Notes under the pieces: model-generated | What the model saw: the letters and a program-made list of their open reading frames with translations, nothing else | What the model was told of the DNA's origin: nothing | Databases searched by the model: none | Part shown: one piece after another, positions 18,138 to 26,815 of the stretch | Numbering within the stretch: the stretch's first letter is position 1 | Layout of the letters: every line of letters starts with the position of its first letter | Source of the DNA: Flavobacteriaceae bacterium | GTDB lineage: Bacteria; Bacteroidota; Bacteroidia; Flavobacteriales; Flavobacteriaceae | Direction of reading: 5' to 3' | NCBI GenBank assembly: GCA_028280265.1 | Contig: JANQMD010000042.1 | Location: 18,996 to 82,995 of the forward strand | DNA length: 64,000 nucleotides | Program-made: the position numbers and the translations under genes

Positions 18138-18698
18138 TTGCTGAAAAGAATTTTTGAAATACTATTATCATCATTTTTACTGGTACTACTTTTGTGGTTA
18201 ATTCTACTGTTATTCTTAATATCTTCATTTTACTACAGGTGTAATGGTATTTTTATTCAAAAAAGATTAGGCAAGAACAGACGAGAGTTTAATATTTATA
18301 AAATTAGATCTCTACCAGAAAGTTTTGAGAGAGAAAAAAATTTTTATGGAAAATTTATAAGAAAGTACAAATTAGATGAACTACCACAGCTTATAAATGT
18401 TTTTATAGGTGATATGTCCTTTGTTGGACCAAGACCAGAAACCGTAGATTATTTTAGTTTCCATAAAGAATATCCTAATAAATTATTTGAAATTAAACCA
18501 GGTATGACGGGATTAGCTAGTTTATATTTTTATAATGAAGATATACTAAAAGAGAAAAATATAAAAATAGATAACGTTATTTTTGATCAGTGGTTATATT
18601 TAAGAAAGAATAAGTTAAACTTAATATATTACGACAATAGAAATATCTGTTATGATTTAAGAATTATATTCAATACGATTATAAAAGTCTTTTTTTGA
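18138..18698 (+). CDS. Small monotopic phosphoglycosyl transferase (PglC/WcaJ-type)
   Basis: This 186-residue protein has an N-terminal hydrophobic hairpin (about 4-30), then QKRLGKNRREFNIYKIRS. The catalytic region KLDELPQLINVF (D-E dyad about residue 79-80) is followed by GDMSFVGPRPE and KPGMTGLASLY. These define the bacterial sugar transferase family, which adds a phosphosugar to undecaprenyl phosphate. The segment between the IRS and LDELPQL motifs is shorter than usual. The tail after GLAS is divergent, but the catalytic dyad is intact. The start is TTG: the sequence LLKRIFEILLSSF is exactly where the family begins. Confidence 0.8.
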   Translation: MLKRIFEILLSSFLLVLLLWLILLLFLISSFYYRCNGIFIQKRLGKNRREFNIYKIRSLPESFEREKNFYGKFIRKYKLDELPQLINVFIGDMSFVGPRPETVDYFSFHKEYPNKLFEIKPGMTGLASLYFYNEDILKEKNIKIDNVIFDQWLYLRKNKLNLIYYDNRNICYDLRIIFNTIIKVFF

Positions 18699-18761
18699 AT
18701 TTACATTAAGAAATAGAAATTAGAATCCAATACCAAATAGATACTTCAAAATCCATTTTAT

Positions 18762-19898
18762 ATGAGTAATAGAATTTGGCTTTCACCTCCTCATATGAGC
18801 GGTAAAGAAATGAAATATATAGAAAAGGCTTTTGAAACAAATTGGATAGCTCCACAGGGGTCTAATGTGACAAAGTTTGAAAAAGATATAGAAGAATATC
18901 TGGGGTTACATAATAGATATGTAGCATGCCTTTCATCGGGAACAGCAGCAATTCACCTAGCACTCATATTATCAGGGGTAGATAAAGGAGATGAAGTTAT
19001 TTGTCAGTCCTTTACATTCTCTGCATCAGCAAACCCAATACTATATCAGGGGGCTAAGCCAATTTTTATAGATAGTGAAGAAGAAACATGGAATATGTGC
19101 CCTCTAGCTTTAGAATTAGCTATAGAAGATCGCATAAAAAAAGGGAAAAAGCCTAAAGCGATAATAGTTGTTCATTTATATGGTATGCCTGCTAAGATTG
19201 GAGAAATTTCTAATATAGCTGAAAAGTATCAAATAACATTAATAGAGGATGCTGCAGAAGCACTTGGCTCCAAATTTAAAGGACAACAATGTGGAACTTA
19301 TGGGGATTTTGGGATTTTGTCATTCAACGGTAATAAAATTATTACTACCTCTGGAGGAGGAGCATTAATTACTAATAAAAAAGAAATCAAGGATAGAGCC
19401 GTTTTTTTAGCGACTCAGGCTAGAGATACTGCCCTTCATTATCAGCATTCTACTATTGGGTATAACTATCGAATGAGTAATGTACTGGCAGGTATTGGTT
19501 GTGGTCAGATGGAAGTATTAGACGATCACATTAATTCAAGGAGGGTAAATCATTGCTTCTATCAACAGGTTTTCGCAAATGTTAATGGAATAAAAATATT
19601 TTCAGAAACAAATCAAGATTATTACTCTAATCACTGGCTAAGTTGTATAGTGATAGATGAGCAGGTAACTGGTTTTAATAGAGAAAATATTAGATTAGCA
19701 TTAGAAAGAGAGAATATAGAATCGAAACCTTTGTGGAAACCCATGCATATGCAGCCGGTATTTAGAAATAGCTTTTATTATGGAGGAATAATAGCTGAAA
19801 CACTTTTTAAAAAGGGATTGTGTCTTCCATCAGGTTCTAATTTAACAGATCCGGATAAACAAAGAATAAAAAAAGTATTAGAATTGTTTATAACTTAG
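18762..19898 (+). CDS. DegT/DnrJ/EryC1 sugar aminotransferase (PglE-like)
   Basis: A 378-residue PLP enzyme. It starts RIWLSPPHMSGKEMKYIEKAF, typical of UDP-4-keto-sugar aminotransferases, and contains EDAAEALGSKFKG and the PLP lysine in SFNGNKIITTSGGG (K192). This subfamily makes UDP-4-amino-4,6-dideoxy sugars from the product of a 4,6-dehydratase. The dehydratase gene lies 64 bases downstream, so the pair can convert UDP-GlcNAc to a 4-amino sugar. The acetyltransferase that completes bacillosamine-type sugars (PglD) is not in the window. Confidence 0.85.
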   Translation: MSNRIWLSPPHMSGKEMKYIEKAFETNWIAPQGSNVTKFEKDIEEYLGLHNRYVACLSSGTAAIHLALILSGVDKGDEVICQSFTFSASANPILYQGAKPIFIDSEEETWNMCPLALELAIEDRIKKGKKPKAIIVVHLYGMPAKIGEISNIAEKYQITLIEDAAEALGSKFKGQQCGTYGDFGILSFNGNKIITTSGGGALITNKKEIKDRAVFLATQARDTALHYQHSTIGYNYRMSNVLAGIGCGQMEVLDDHINSRRVNHCFYQQVFANVNGIKIFSETNQDYYSNHWLSCIVIDEQVTGFNRENIRLALERENIESKPLWKPMHMQPVFRNSFYYGGIIAETLFKKGLCLPSGSNLTDPDKQRIKKVLELFIT

Positions 19899-19962
19899 TT
19901 ATAAATTAACATTATTGAGCTGAGTAAAAAAATGTATATTAAATTCTCTCAATATAGGTAGT

Positions 19963-21867
19963 ATGATAAAAAATTACCTTCTGTCCAAACTCAATAAGTA
20001 CCCATCTCAATGGGTAATACTTGCAATAGATATTACTTTAGTTGGGATATCTTTCATTTTTGCATATTTTATAAGATTCGATGCAACTTTTGATTTTGAT
20101 ATAACACTTTTAATGTATCAGGTTCCACTAGTAATCTCTATCGCTTTATTATCATTTTTAGTAGTGGGGTCATATAAAAGTATTATAAGGCATACAAGTA
20201 AAAGGGATATCTCCAATTTATTTACTGGAACTTTATTGATGTCATCTATAATTACTACAATTGTCTCGTTTCTTCGTTTTTTTGATATTCTTGGTAGCTA
20301 CAAGATTCCTATTTCAATAGTTATTATCCATTATTTTGTAAATACATTTATATTAACCATTTCTAGATTTGTCTTTAAGGCCTTCTATCAAATGATTTCA
20401 AATAAACTACAGGAAACTACTAATGTACTGATTTATGGTGCTGGAGATTCAGGATTGATTACTTACGAAGCATTAAGAAAAGATGGAAAAATAAACTATA
20501 ATATTGTTGGGTTTGTTGATGATGATATAAATAAAGTTGGTAAAAAAATTAATCAGGTAAAAATTTACCATAGAAAAGATTTAAATACAAGTTTTTTAGA
20601 GAAAAACTCAATAAAAGAAGTTATTATTTCTATTCAAAATATCGATTCTAGTAAGCTACTTAAAATTACAGATAATCTCATTGAGATGAAGCTCAATGTG
20701 AAAATCATACCACCCCTTGAGAAATGGATTGGAGGAGATTTACAAGTAAGTCAAATTCAACAAATTAAAATAGAAGATTTATTGGATAGAATTCCAATTA
20801 GAATAACAAATCCTATAGTTGAAAGAGAGATAAACAATAAAATTATCTTAATTACAGGAGCTGCAGGTTCAATCGGTTCCGAGATTTCTAGACAACTTTC
20901 GAGATATAAATACAAACAATTGATTCTCATAGATCAAGCAGAATCTGCTTTATATGATATACAGCAAGAGTTAGTTCTTAATAAGAAAAAAAATATAGTA
21001 AGTATTGTTGCCAATATTTCAGATAAAACAAGAATAGATGAAATATTTGATATTTATAAACCTGATAAGGTTTTTCATGCAGCCGCTTATAAACATGTCC
21101 CTTTGATGGAATGTAATCCTTATGAGGCTTTAAAAACAAATGTACAAGGAACTAAAATAGTTGCAGATATCTCTGTTAAATATGAGGTTGAACGTTTTGT
21201 TATGATTTCTACCGATAAAGCTGTGAATCCTACAAGTATTATGGGAGCAACGAAACGAATTGCAGAACTTTACATTAGCTGTTTGGATAAGGAATCTAAT
21301 AAGACAAAATTCACTACTACTAGGTTTGGGAACGTTTTAGGATCAAATGGATCTATTATCCCTTTATTTAAAAAACAAATTTTAAAAGGCGGTCCACTAA
21401 CAGTAACTCATAAAGAAATTACTAGATATTTTATGACAATCCCTGAGGCATGTGATTTGGTTCTAGAGGCTGGAAGTATGGGAAAAGGAGGTGAAGTTTA
21501 CATCTTCGATATGGGGCAGCCAGTAAAGATATTTGAGATTGCAAGAAAGATGATTCAATTATCAGGTTTTAAATATCCTGATGAGATAGATATTCAAATA
21601 ACTGGTTTGAGGCCAGGTGAGAAATTATATGAGGAGCTGTTGGCAAATGGAGAAAACACAATTCCAACATATAACGAAAAAATCCTAATAGTAAAAGTAA
21701 AAGAATTAGATTACAGAGGAGTTAAAATAAGTATAGGAAAACTTTGCTCAAACGATAACTATAATGGAAATCATGATAATGTTTTACTAATGAAGCAAAT
21801 TGTCCCTGAATTCATATCAAACAATTCTATTTATGAAAAATTAGATAAAAAAGTTTCTATAAGTTAG
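19963..21867 (+). CDS. Membrane-bound UDP-sugar 4,6-dehydratase (PglF/WbpM/CapD-like)
   Basis: This 634-residue protein has about four N-terminal membrane segments, a first Rossmann-like domain (YGAGDSGLITYEAL, about 158) and a C-terminal short-chain dehydrogenase domain (ITGAAGSIGSE, about 297). The segment STDKAVNPTSIMGATKR has Met (about 427) in place of the usual catalytic Tyr, with Lys four residues on. This is normal for the large membrane members of the family. They turn UDP-GlcNAc into UDP-4-keto-6-deoxy sugar, the substrate for the neighbouring aminotransferase. Length is typical. Confidence 0.88.
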   Translation: MIKNYLLSKLNKYPSQWVILAIDITLVGISFIFAYFIRFDATFDFDITLLMYQVPLVISIALLSFLVVGSYKSIIRHTSKRDISNLFTGTLLMSSIITTIVSFLRFFDILGSYKIPISIVIIHYFVNTFILTISRFVFKAFYQMISNKLQETTNVLIYGAGDSGLITYEALRKDGKINYNIVGFVDDDINKVGKKINQVKIYHRKDLNTSFLEKNSIKEVIISIQNIDSSKLLKITDNLIEMKLNVKIIPPLEKWIGGDLQVSQIQQIKIEDLLDRIPIRITNPIVEREINNKIILITGAAGSIGSEISRQLSRYKYKQLILIDQAESALYDIQQELVLNKKKNIVSIVANISDKTRIDEIFDIYKPDKVFHAAAYKHVPLMECNPYEALKTNVQGTKIVADISVKYEVERFVMISTDKAVNPTSIMGATKRIAELYISCLDKESNKTKFTTTRFGNVLGSNGSIIPLFKKQILKGGPLTVTHKEITRYFMTIPEACDLVLEAGSMGKGGEVYIFDMGQPVKIFEIARKMIQLSGFKYPDEIDIQITGLRPGEKLYEELLANGENTIPTYNEKILIVKVKELDYRGVKISIGKLCSNDNYNGNHDNVLLMKQIVPEFISNNSIYEKLDKKVSIS

Positions 21868-21911
21868 TACTAAAAAATGTATTTTCGTCCTATATTCTAC
21901 TTTATAGTTTA

Positions 21912-22676
21912 ATGAAAAAAATATTTAACCTTAGTGTACTTCTAATTATTGTATGCTCTTGTGTTTCTAAAAAGAAAATTACCCGTTTTCAATATGATGA
22001 GATTGATCAGTTATTAGTGTCAAATTCTTATAAAACAGTCTTTAAGCCTGATGACTTATTACAAATTACAATATCAGCTCAGGATATTAAATCTGTAGCT
22101 CCTTTTAACTTACCATTTGTGACTTTCTCGGCTACAGCAGATGCAGCAGTAGGGCAACCAATTCAACAATCATATTTAGTAGATTCGAAAGGAGAAATAG
22201 ATTTTCCTATTCTAGGGAGATTAAAATTGGGGGGGCTAACTAGAGAAAAAGCCATCGAAATGATCAAAGAAAAGTTAGACCCGGATTATGTGAAGAAGCC
22301 TACAATTAATATAAGAATTATTAATTATAAGATAACAGTTTCGGGAGATGTTAGATTGCCAGGTACTTATACCATACCAAATGAAAGAATCACGATAGCT
22401 GAAGCTATAGGTTTAGCAGGAGATTTTAATATTTCTGCTCAAAGAAATAATGTAAAAGTTATTAGAGAAGAAAATAGTCAAAAAAAAGTTTATAATATTA
22501 ATTTTCTCTCTAATAAAACTTTTACTTCACCAGTATATTATTTGCAACAAAATGACCTCATATATGTTGAGCCCAATAATGCAAAGGCCCAATCAGCAGC
22601 ATTTAACCAAAATACAGGTTTATTTGTGTCAATTGGATCAATAATCATTTCTTTAATAGCAGTCTTAACAAGATAG
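21912..22676 (+). CDS. Wza-like polysaccharide export lipoprotein
   Basis: A 254-residue protein with a lipoprotein signal (LIIVCSCVSKKK) and a Poly_export domain beginning YKTVFKPDDLLQITISAQD. A SLBB-type repeat follows (YKITVSGDVRLPGTYTIPNE). A hydrophobic stretch near the C-terminus (LFVSIGSIIISLIAVL) may anchor it. This family forms the outer-membrane/periplasmic exit channel for capsule or exopolysaccharide. It is 4 bases before the Wzc-like gene, the standard partner. Flavobacterial members are shorter than E. coli Wza, as here. Confidence 0.88.
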   Translation: MKKIFNLSVLLIIVCSCVSKKKITRFQYDEIDQLLVSNSYKTVFKPDDLLQITISAQDIKSVAPFNLPFVTFSATADAAVGQPIQQSYLVDSKGEIDFPILGRLKLGGLTREKAIEMIKEKLDPDYVKKPTINIRIINYKITVSGDVRLPGTYTIPNERITIAEAIGLAGDFNISAQRNNVKVIREENSQKKVYNINFLSNKTFTSPVYYLQQNDLIYVEPNNAKAQSAAFNQNTGLFVSIGSIIISLIAVLTR

Positions 22677-22680
22677 TCCT

Positions 22681-25086
22681 ATGCTACAAAATCAAAATTA
22701 TTTGTCTAATCAAATAGGTAATCAAGGAGATAGTATAAATATTCGAGCAGAGATTGAGAGATATTTAAGATATTGGAAATGGTTTGCTTTAGGTGTAATT
22801 TTATCTATTTGCATTGCATATATCTATTTAAGATATTCTACTCCTAGTTATATTGCTACTGCTTCTATATTAATAAAAGATAATAAAAAAGCAGGTTTAT
22901 CAGCGGAATTAGAGGCGTTTAAAGATTTGGGTATTGTAGGAGGGAGTTCGCTTAACAATACGGATAATGAAATTGAAATATTAAAGTCTAGAAAAGTAAT
23001 TGGAAATGTTGTAGATTCTTTGAATTTAGACATAAGTTATTTCGTTTCTGGCAGAGTTATACAAAGTGAAGTTTACAGGAGAATAGCTCCAATTAAGATT
23101 AATTTTTTAAAAAAGAATTCAATATTTAATGAAAGAGATACCATATTTAATATAAAATTAAAAGATAAAATAAATTTTGATTTTGTAAATGAAGAAGACA
23201 AGATTATTTCCTCTCATGTTTTTGGAGAATTAATTTCTAATAATCTAGGGCAATTTATTATCGAGAAAAACTTAGATATACGTAGTATTGAAACGAATGT
23301 GATTGTAAGAATTCTTCCAAAATACTACGTAGTTGACAGTTACAGAAGTAGAATTAATATTTCACCAGTTAATAAAAATTCAAGTGTTTTAATGTTGTCT
23401 TTAGTTGACCCTGTAAGGGAAAAAGCAGAAGATATTTTAAATGAGCTAGTAAAGCAATATAACATTGATGCTGTAAATGATAAAAATCAGGTTTCCAAAA
23501 AGACAATTCAATTTATTAATGCTAGGTTAGATACAGTCGGAAAAATATTAAAAATTATACAAGATGATGTTAAGAAATTTAAAATCGACAAAGGATTTAC
23601 AGGCTTACCTGTAGAAGCACGATTAGCTCTAGAGTCATTAAAAGAAACGAATCAAAATATAATTGAAGCACGTACTCAATTGAGTTTAGCAAAATGGATT
23701 GAAAAAAACTTAGAAAAACAGGAAACCAGATACGATTTTCTCCCTACTAGCCTCAGTTTTGATAGTAATGTTGCTATTTCCGCTTCAATTCAGATGTTCA
23801 ATGAACTGATTACTCAGAGAAATCAAACAAAAACGAATGCAGGTGAGAAGAATCCAGTTTTAATTCAAATAGAAAATGAACTAGAGAATACTCGTGCCTC
23901 TTTGACAAAAAGTTTGACGAACATTTCAAAATCTTTAGAGTTAAAACTTACTCAGCTTAAAAAAGAAGAAGTAAAAGTTTTATCTAAAGTTAAATCAATT
24001 CCAAATAATGAAAGAGGCTTTGTAGATATTGCTAGACAACAAGAGATTTTTAGTAGCCTTTATCAATATCTATTAAAAAAGAAAGAAGAAACAGATATAT
24101 CTTTAGCTGTAACAGTACCTAATGCTAAGATAGTAGATGTAGCATATAGTTCAAAAGCACCAGTGTCACCTAAAAAGAGGATTATCTATTTGACAGCATT
24201 AGTTTTAGGAATTTTAGTTCCCTTTATTTTGATTTACATAAAGGACCTGTTAGACACAAAAATTCATAATAAGCAAGATATTGAATCCCAGCTTTCCATA
24301 CCTTTTTTAGGTAGTATTCCCAAGTCAGTTAAAAAGGAGAAAATTGTCATAGGTAGAGATATAAGATCGAGTACTGCTGAAGCTTTTCGATTAATAAGAA
24401 CTAATTTAGATTTTATATTAGCCGGTAATAGAAAGCAGAGTAAGTCTATCTTTATTACCTCTACAATAAGTGGAGAAGGAAAATCTTTCTTATCTATAAA
24501 TATTGCAGCTACTTTAGCATTATCAGGTAAAAAAGTTTTACTTATGGGAATGGATTTAAGAGCCCCTAAAGTAACAGAGTATTTAGGAGTTCCTGATAAA
24601 AAAGGGATTACAAATTACATCACAGATGAAGAAATTGCACTTGATGATATTATTTTCAATATTCCCGAAATAAAGAGTTTAGATATTATTGCTTCAGGAG
24701 TAATACCACCTAATCCAGCGGAATTGCTTATGACAAAAAGAGTGGAAAACCTTTTTTCTATAGTAAAGCAAGAATATGATATAGTAATAGTAGATACAGC
24801 ACCAATTAATTTAGTTACAGATACACTTCTCATAAGTAAATATGCGGATATGTTTATGTACGTAATTAGAGCAAACTATCTAGATAAACGCCTGTTGACT
24901 GTACCACAAGAACTATACAATGAAAAGAAACTAGCAAATATGGCTATCGTATTGAATAATACAGACCCCAAAAGAGCTTATGGTTATGGAAGTTATGGAT
25001 ATGGTGGATATGGAGGTTATGGATATGGATATGTAGAAGTTAAAAAACCTTGGTATAAAAAAATATTTAATTGGAGGAATTCATAA
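22681..25086 (+). CDS. Wzc-like polysaccharide co-polymerase with BY-kinase domain
   Basis: This 801-residue inner-membrane protein has a Wzz domain between two membrane helices (about 35-55 and 505-525) and a long periplasmic helical region. The cytoplasmic BY-kinase domain has Walker A TISGEGKSFLS (about 595-605), Walker A' LLMGMDLRAPK (about 620) and Walker B IVIVDTAP (about 700). The tail holds eight tyrosines in a Gly/Tyr repeat (about 766-783), the autophosphorylation cluster. Phosphorylation cycles control chain length and export. In Walker A' a Met-Gly pair stands before the MDLR. The cognate phosphatase gene faces it 6 bases away. Confidence 0.92.
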   Translation: MLQNQNYLSNQIGNQGDSINIRAEIERYLRYWKWFALGVILSICIAYIYLRYSTPSYIATASILIKDNKKAGLSAELEAFKDLGIVGGSSLNNTDNEIEILKSRKVIGNVVDSLNLDISYFVSGRVIQSEVYRRIAPIKINFLKKNSIFNERDTIFNIKLKDKINFDFVNEEDKIISSHVFGELISNNLGQFIIEKNLDIRSIETNVIVRILPKYYVVDSYRSRINISPVNKNSSVLMLSLVDPVREKAEDILNELVKQYNIDAVNDKNQVSKKTIQFINARLDTVGKILKIIQDDVKKFKIDKGFTGLPVEARLALESLKETNQNIIEARTQLSLAKWIEKNLEKQETRYDFLPTSLSFDSNVAISASIQMFNELITQRNQTKTNAGEKNPVLIQIENELENTRASLTKSLTNISKSLELKLTQLKKEEVKVLSKVKSIPNNERGFVDIARQQEIFSSLYQYLLKKKEETDISLAVTVPNAKIVDVAYSSKAPVSPKKRIIYLTALVLGILVPFILIYIKDLLDTKIHNKQDIESQLSIPFLGSIPKSVKKEKIVIGRDIRSSTAEAFRLIRTNLDFILAGNRKQSKSIFITSTISGEGKSFLSINIAATLALSGKKVLLMGMDLRAPKVTEYLGVPDKKGITNYITDEEIALDDIIFNIPEIKSLDIIASGVIPPNPAELLMTKRVENLFSIVKQEYDIVIVDTAPINLVTDTLLISKYADMFMYVIRANYLDKRLLTVPQELYNEKKLANMAIVLNNTDPKRAYGYGSYGYGGYGGYGYGYVEVKKPWYKKIFNWRNS

Positions 25087-25092
25087 GGTAAA

Positions 25093-25830
25093 TTATTCAA
25101 ACATAGCATTTCTTTGAATTAGATTTTCTAGCATCTTTTTGTGTTTTAAATTTCCTAACTTCAGCATCAAATCCAAATGCCTGCTATGATGTGTATCAGT
25201 TCCAAGAAAGTCATACAAACCTAAATCTAATAATTTTTTACTAACTTTTTGTATGTTGCTGCCGTAATGATCAGTTAGCGATAACATATTTAGTTGAAAT
25301 AGACAACCAGATTTTTTGAGTTTGTAGTAGTTTTCAAAATCATTGTGATAAAAATTATATCTTTCTGGATGCGCTAAAATGGGTTTGTATCCTTTCAGTT
25401 GAATTTCAAATAAAACCTCATACAAGTTTACAGGTGCATTAAAATACGACATTTCAACTAGGATATAATTTTTCTTTAAAGGCAGAATAGTATCTTTATC
25501 TAGTAATGAAGTAAATTGTTCATCCAACATATATTCTGCTGAAGCAGATATTTTTATATCGCTTAAACCCTCTACTTTCAACCTTTTTTGAACTTCATCT
25601 AACTTACTTAAAATAATTTCAGGAGAGTTTGGATACACATCTCCTAAAACGTGAGGTGTTGTGATAAAGTTTTTTATTCCGTAAGAAGACATTTTTTTTA
25701 TCAAGTCAATGCTATGGTCTAAATCTTTAGCCCCATCATCAATACCTGGAAGTAAATGAGAATGAATGTCAACAAAAGATTCTGTAAAGATTTCTGTTAA
25801 AGGAATGCTTTTTCTTCTTAAAAAGAACAT
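25093..25830 (-). CDS. PHP-type protein-tyrosine phosphatase (CpsB/YwqE family)
   Basis: A 245-residue protein of the PHP metal-dependent phosphatase fold. Its metal-binding motifs are FVDIHSHLLPGIDDGAKD, TPHVLGDVYPN, LAHPERY and GTDTHHSRH. CpsB/YwqE proteins remove phosphate from the tyrosine-rich tail of BY-kinases. The gene is convergent with the Wzc-like gene, with a 6-base gap, so the two genes end against each other without an obvious terminator. A -7-like box lies 16 bases upstream of its start. Length is normal. Confidence 0.88.
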   Translation of the reverse strand: MFFLRRKSIPLTEIFTESFVDIHSHLLPGIDDGAKDLDHSIDLIKKMSSYGIKNFITTPHVLGDVYPNSPEIILSKLDEVQKRLKVEGLSDIKISASAEYMLDEQFTSLLDKDTILPLKKNYILVEMSYFNAPVNLYEVLFEIQLKGYKPILAHPERYNFYHNDFENYYKLKKSGCLFQLNMLSLTDHYGSNIQKVSKKLLDLGLYDFLGTDTHHSRHLDLMLKLGNLKHKKMLENLIQRNAMFE

Positions 25831-25845
25831 TTGTAATTGTTTCTA

Positions 25846-25853
25846 CAAATGTA
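25846..25853 (-). promoter_or_regulatory. -7-like box for the tyrosine phosphatase gene
   Basis: On the minus strand this reads TACATTTG, a match to TAnnTTTG, 16 bases before the start codon. It is inside a small inverted repeat CTACAAATGTAG (25843-25854). No clear TTG is found at the -33 distance. Confidence 0.4.
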
Positions 25854-25913
25854 GGACTTAATCATTTTTTAAAAAATTTTTGTTATCGAAAACGATTGAG
25901 TTTTTTTATAGTG

Positions 25914-25956
25914 TTGTTTATAAGATATTGTTATGATATATTTGATTTTTTCAAAT
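25914..25956 (+). promoter_or_regulatory. Bacteroidota-type promoter with inverted repeat, BadF-like kinase gene
   Basis: TTG (25914-25916) is followed after 20 bases by TATATTTG (25937-25944), a full match to the -33/-7 consensus. The inverted repeat ATTTGA/TCAAAT (25940-25945 and 25951-25956) overlaps the -7 box and expected start of transcription. The ATG is at 25964, giving a leader of about a dozen bases. Confidence 0.55.
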
Positions 25957-25963
25957 CAATATT

Positions 25964-26815
25964 ATGATTTTAATAGCGGATGGAGGATCAACAAAAGTTG
26001 ATTGGATAGCTTTAAATGATAAAAAGGAGGAACTTTTTAGAGTAAGAACTTTAGGGCTTAATCCAGCAGTTGTTCCAGAGGAAGAGCTATCTAACAGAAT
26101 AACAAATACATTTCAATTGCTTAATGTTAAAGACGAAGTAAAAGAAGTACATTTCTACGGAGCTGGTTGTGGGACTCCAAAACCTGTTATGATTCTGCAT
26201 AATGTTATGAAATCGATCTTCATCAATGCAGAGCTTCATATAGCAGAAGACATGTTAGCTGCAGTTTATGCTTCCTCAGGAAATAATCCAGCGTTGGTAT
26301 GTATCTTAGGTACTGGGTCAAATAGTTGTTATTACGATGGAAATGAGATGCATATGAATGTTGCTTCTTTAGGTTATAGTTTGATGGATGAAGCAAGTGG
26401 GAATTATTTTGGAAAGCAGTTGATACGAGATTACTATTACAAAAGAATGCCTAAAAGAATAGCTGCTGAATTCGAAAAACAGTATGATTTGGAGGCTGAT
26501 ACTATAAAGTTTAATATGTACAGACAGCCCAATCCTAACATGTATCTTGCATCTTTTGCAAGATTTATGTTTGAGTTTAAAACAGATAAGTATATAAAGA
26601 AGTTAATTAAAAAAGGATTTCAAGAGTTTTTTAAATGTAGAGTCCTTCCTTATCACGTTAGTGAAGAAACGCCTATATATTTTATCGGCTCTATTGCATA
26701 TTACTTTGGAGACATTTTAGAGAAAGTAGCAAATAAACATGCTTTATCCATAACAGGAATTGTACAAAGACCGATCGATAACTTAATAGAGTATCATAGG
26801 GAAAATATTAACTAA
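25964..26815 (+). CDS. BadF/BadG/BcrA-type sugar kinase (N-acetylglucosamine-kinase-like)
   Basis: This 283-residue protein has the ASKHA phosphate-binding loops: ADGGSTKVDWIAL at the N-terminus, VCILGTGSNSCYYDG (about 113-127), then SLGYSLMDEASGNYFGKQL. The family includes eukaryotic-type N-acetylglucosamine kinases, and flavobacterial copies are usually annotated so. Phosphorylating recovered amino sugars for cell-wall or polysaccharide synthesis would suit its place next to murF, but the substrate is not proven. It has its own promoter and overlaps the end of murF by 8 bases tail to tail. Confidence 0.78.
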   Translation: MILIADGGSTKVDWIALNDKKEELFRVRTLGLNPAVVPEEELSNRITNTFQLLNVKDEVKEVHFYGAGCGTPKPVMILHNVMKSIFINAELHIAEDMLAAVYASSGNNPALVCILGTGSNSCYYDGNEMHMNVASLGYSLMDEASGNYFGKQLIRDYYYKRMPKRIAAEFEKQYDLEADTIKFNMYRQPNPNMYLASFARFMFEFKTDKYIKKLIKKGFQEFFKCRVLPYHVSEETPIYFIGSIAYYFGDILEKVANKHALSITGIVQRPIDNLIEYHRENIN

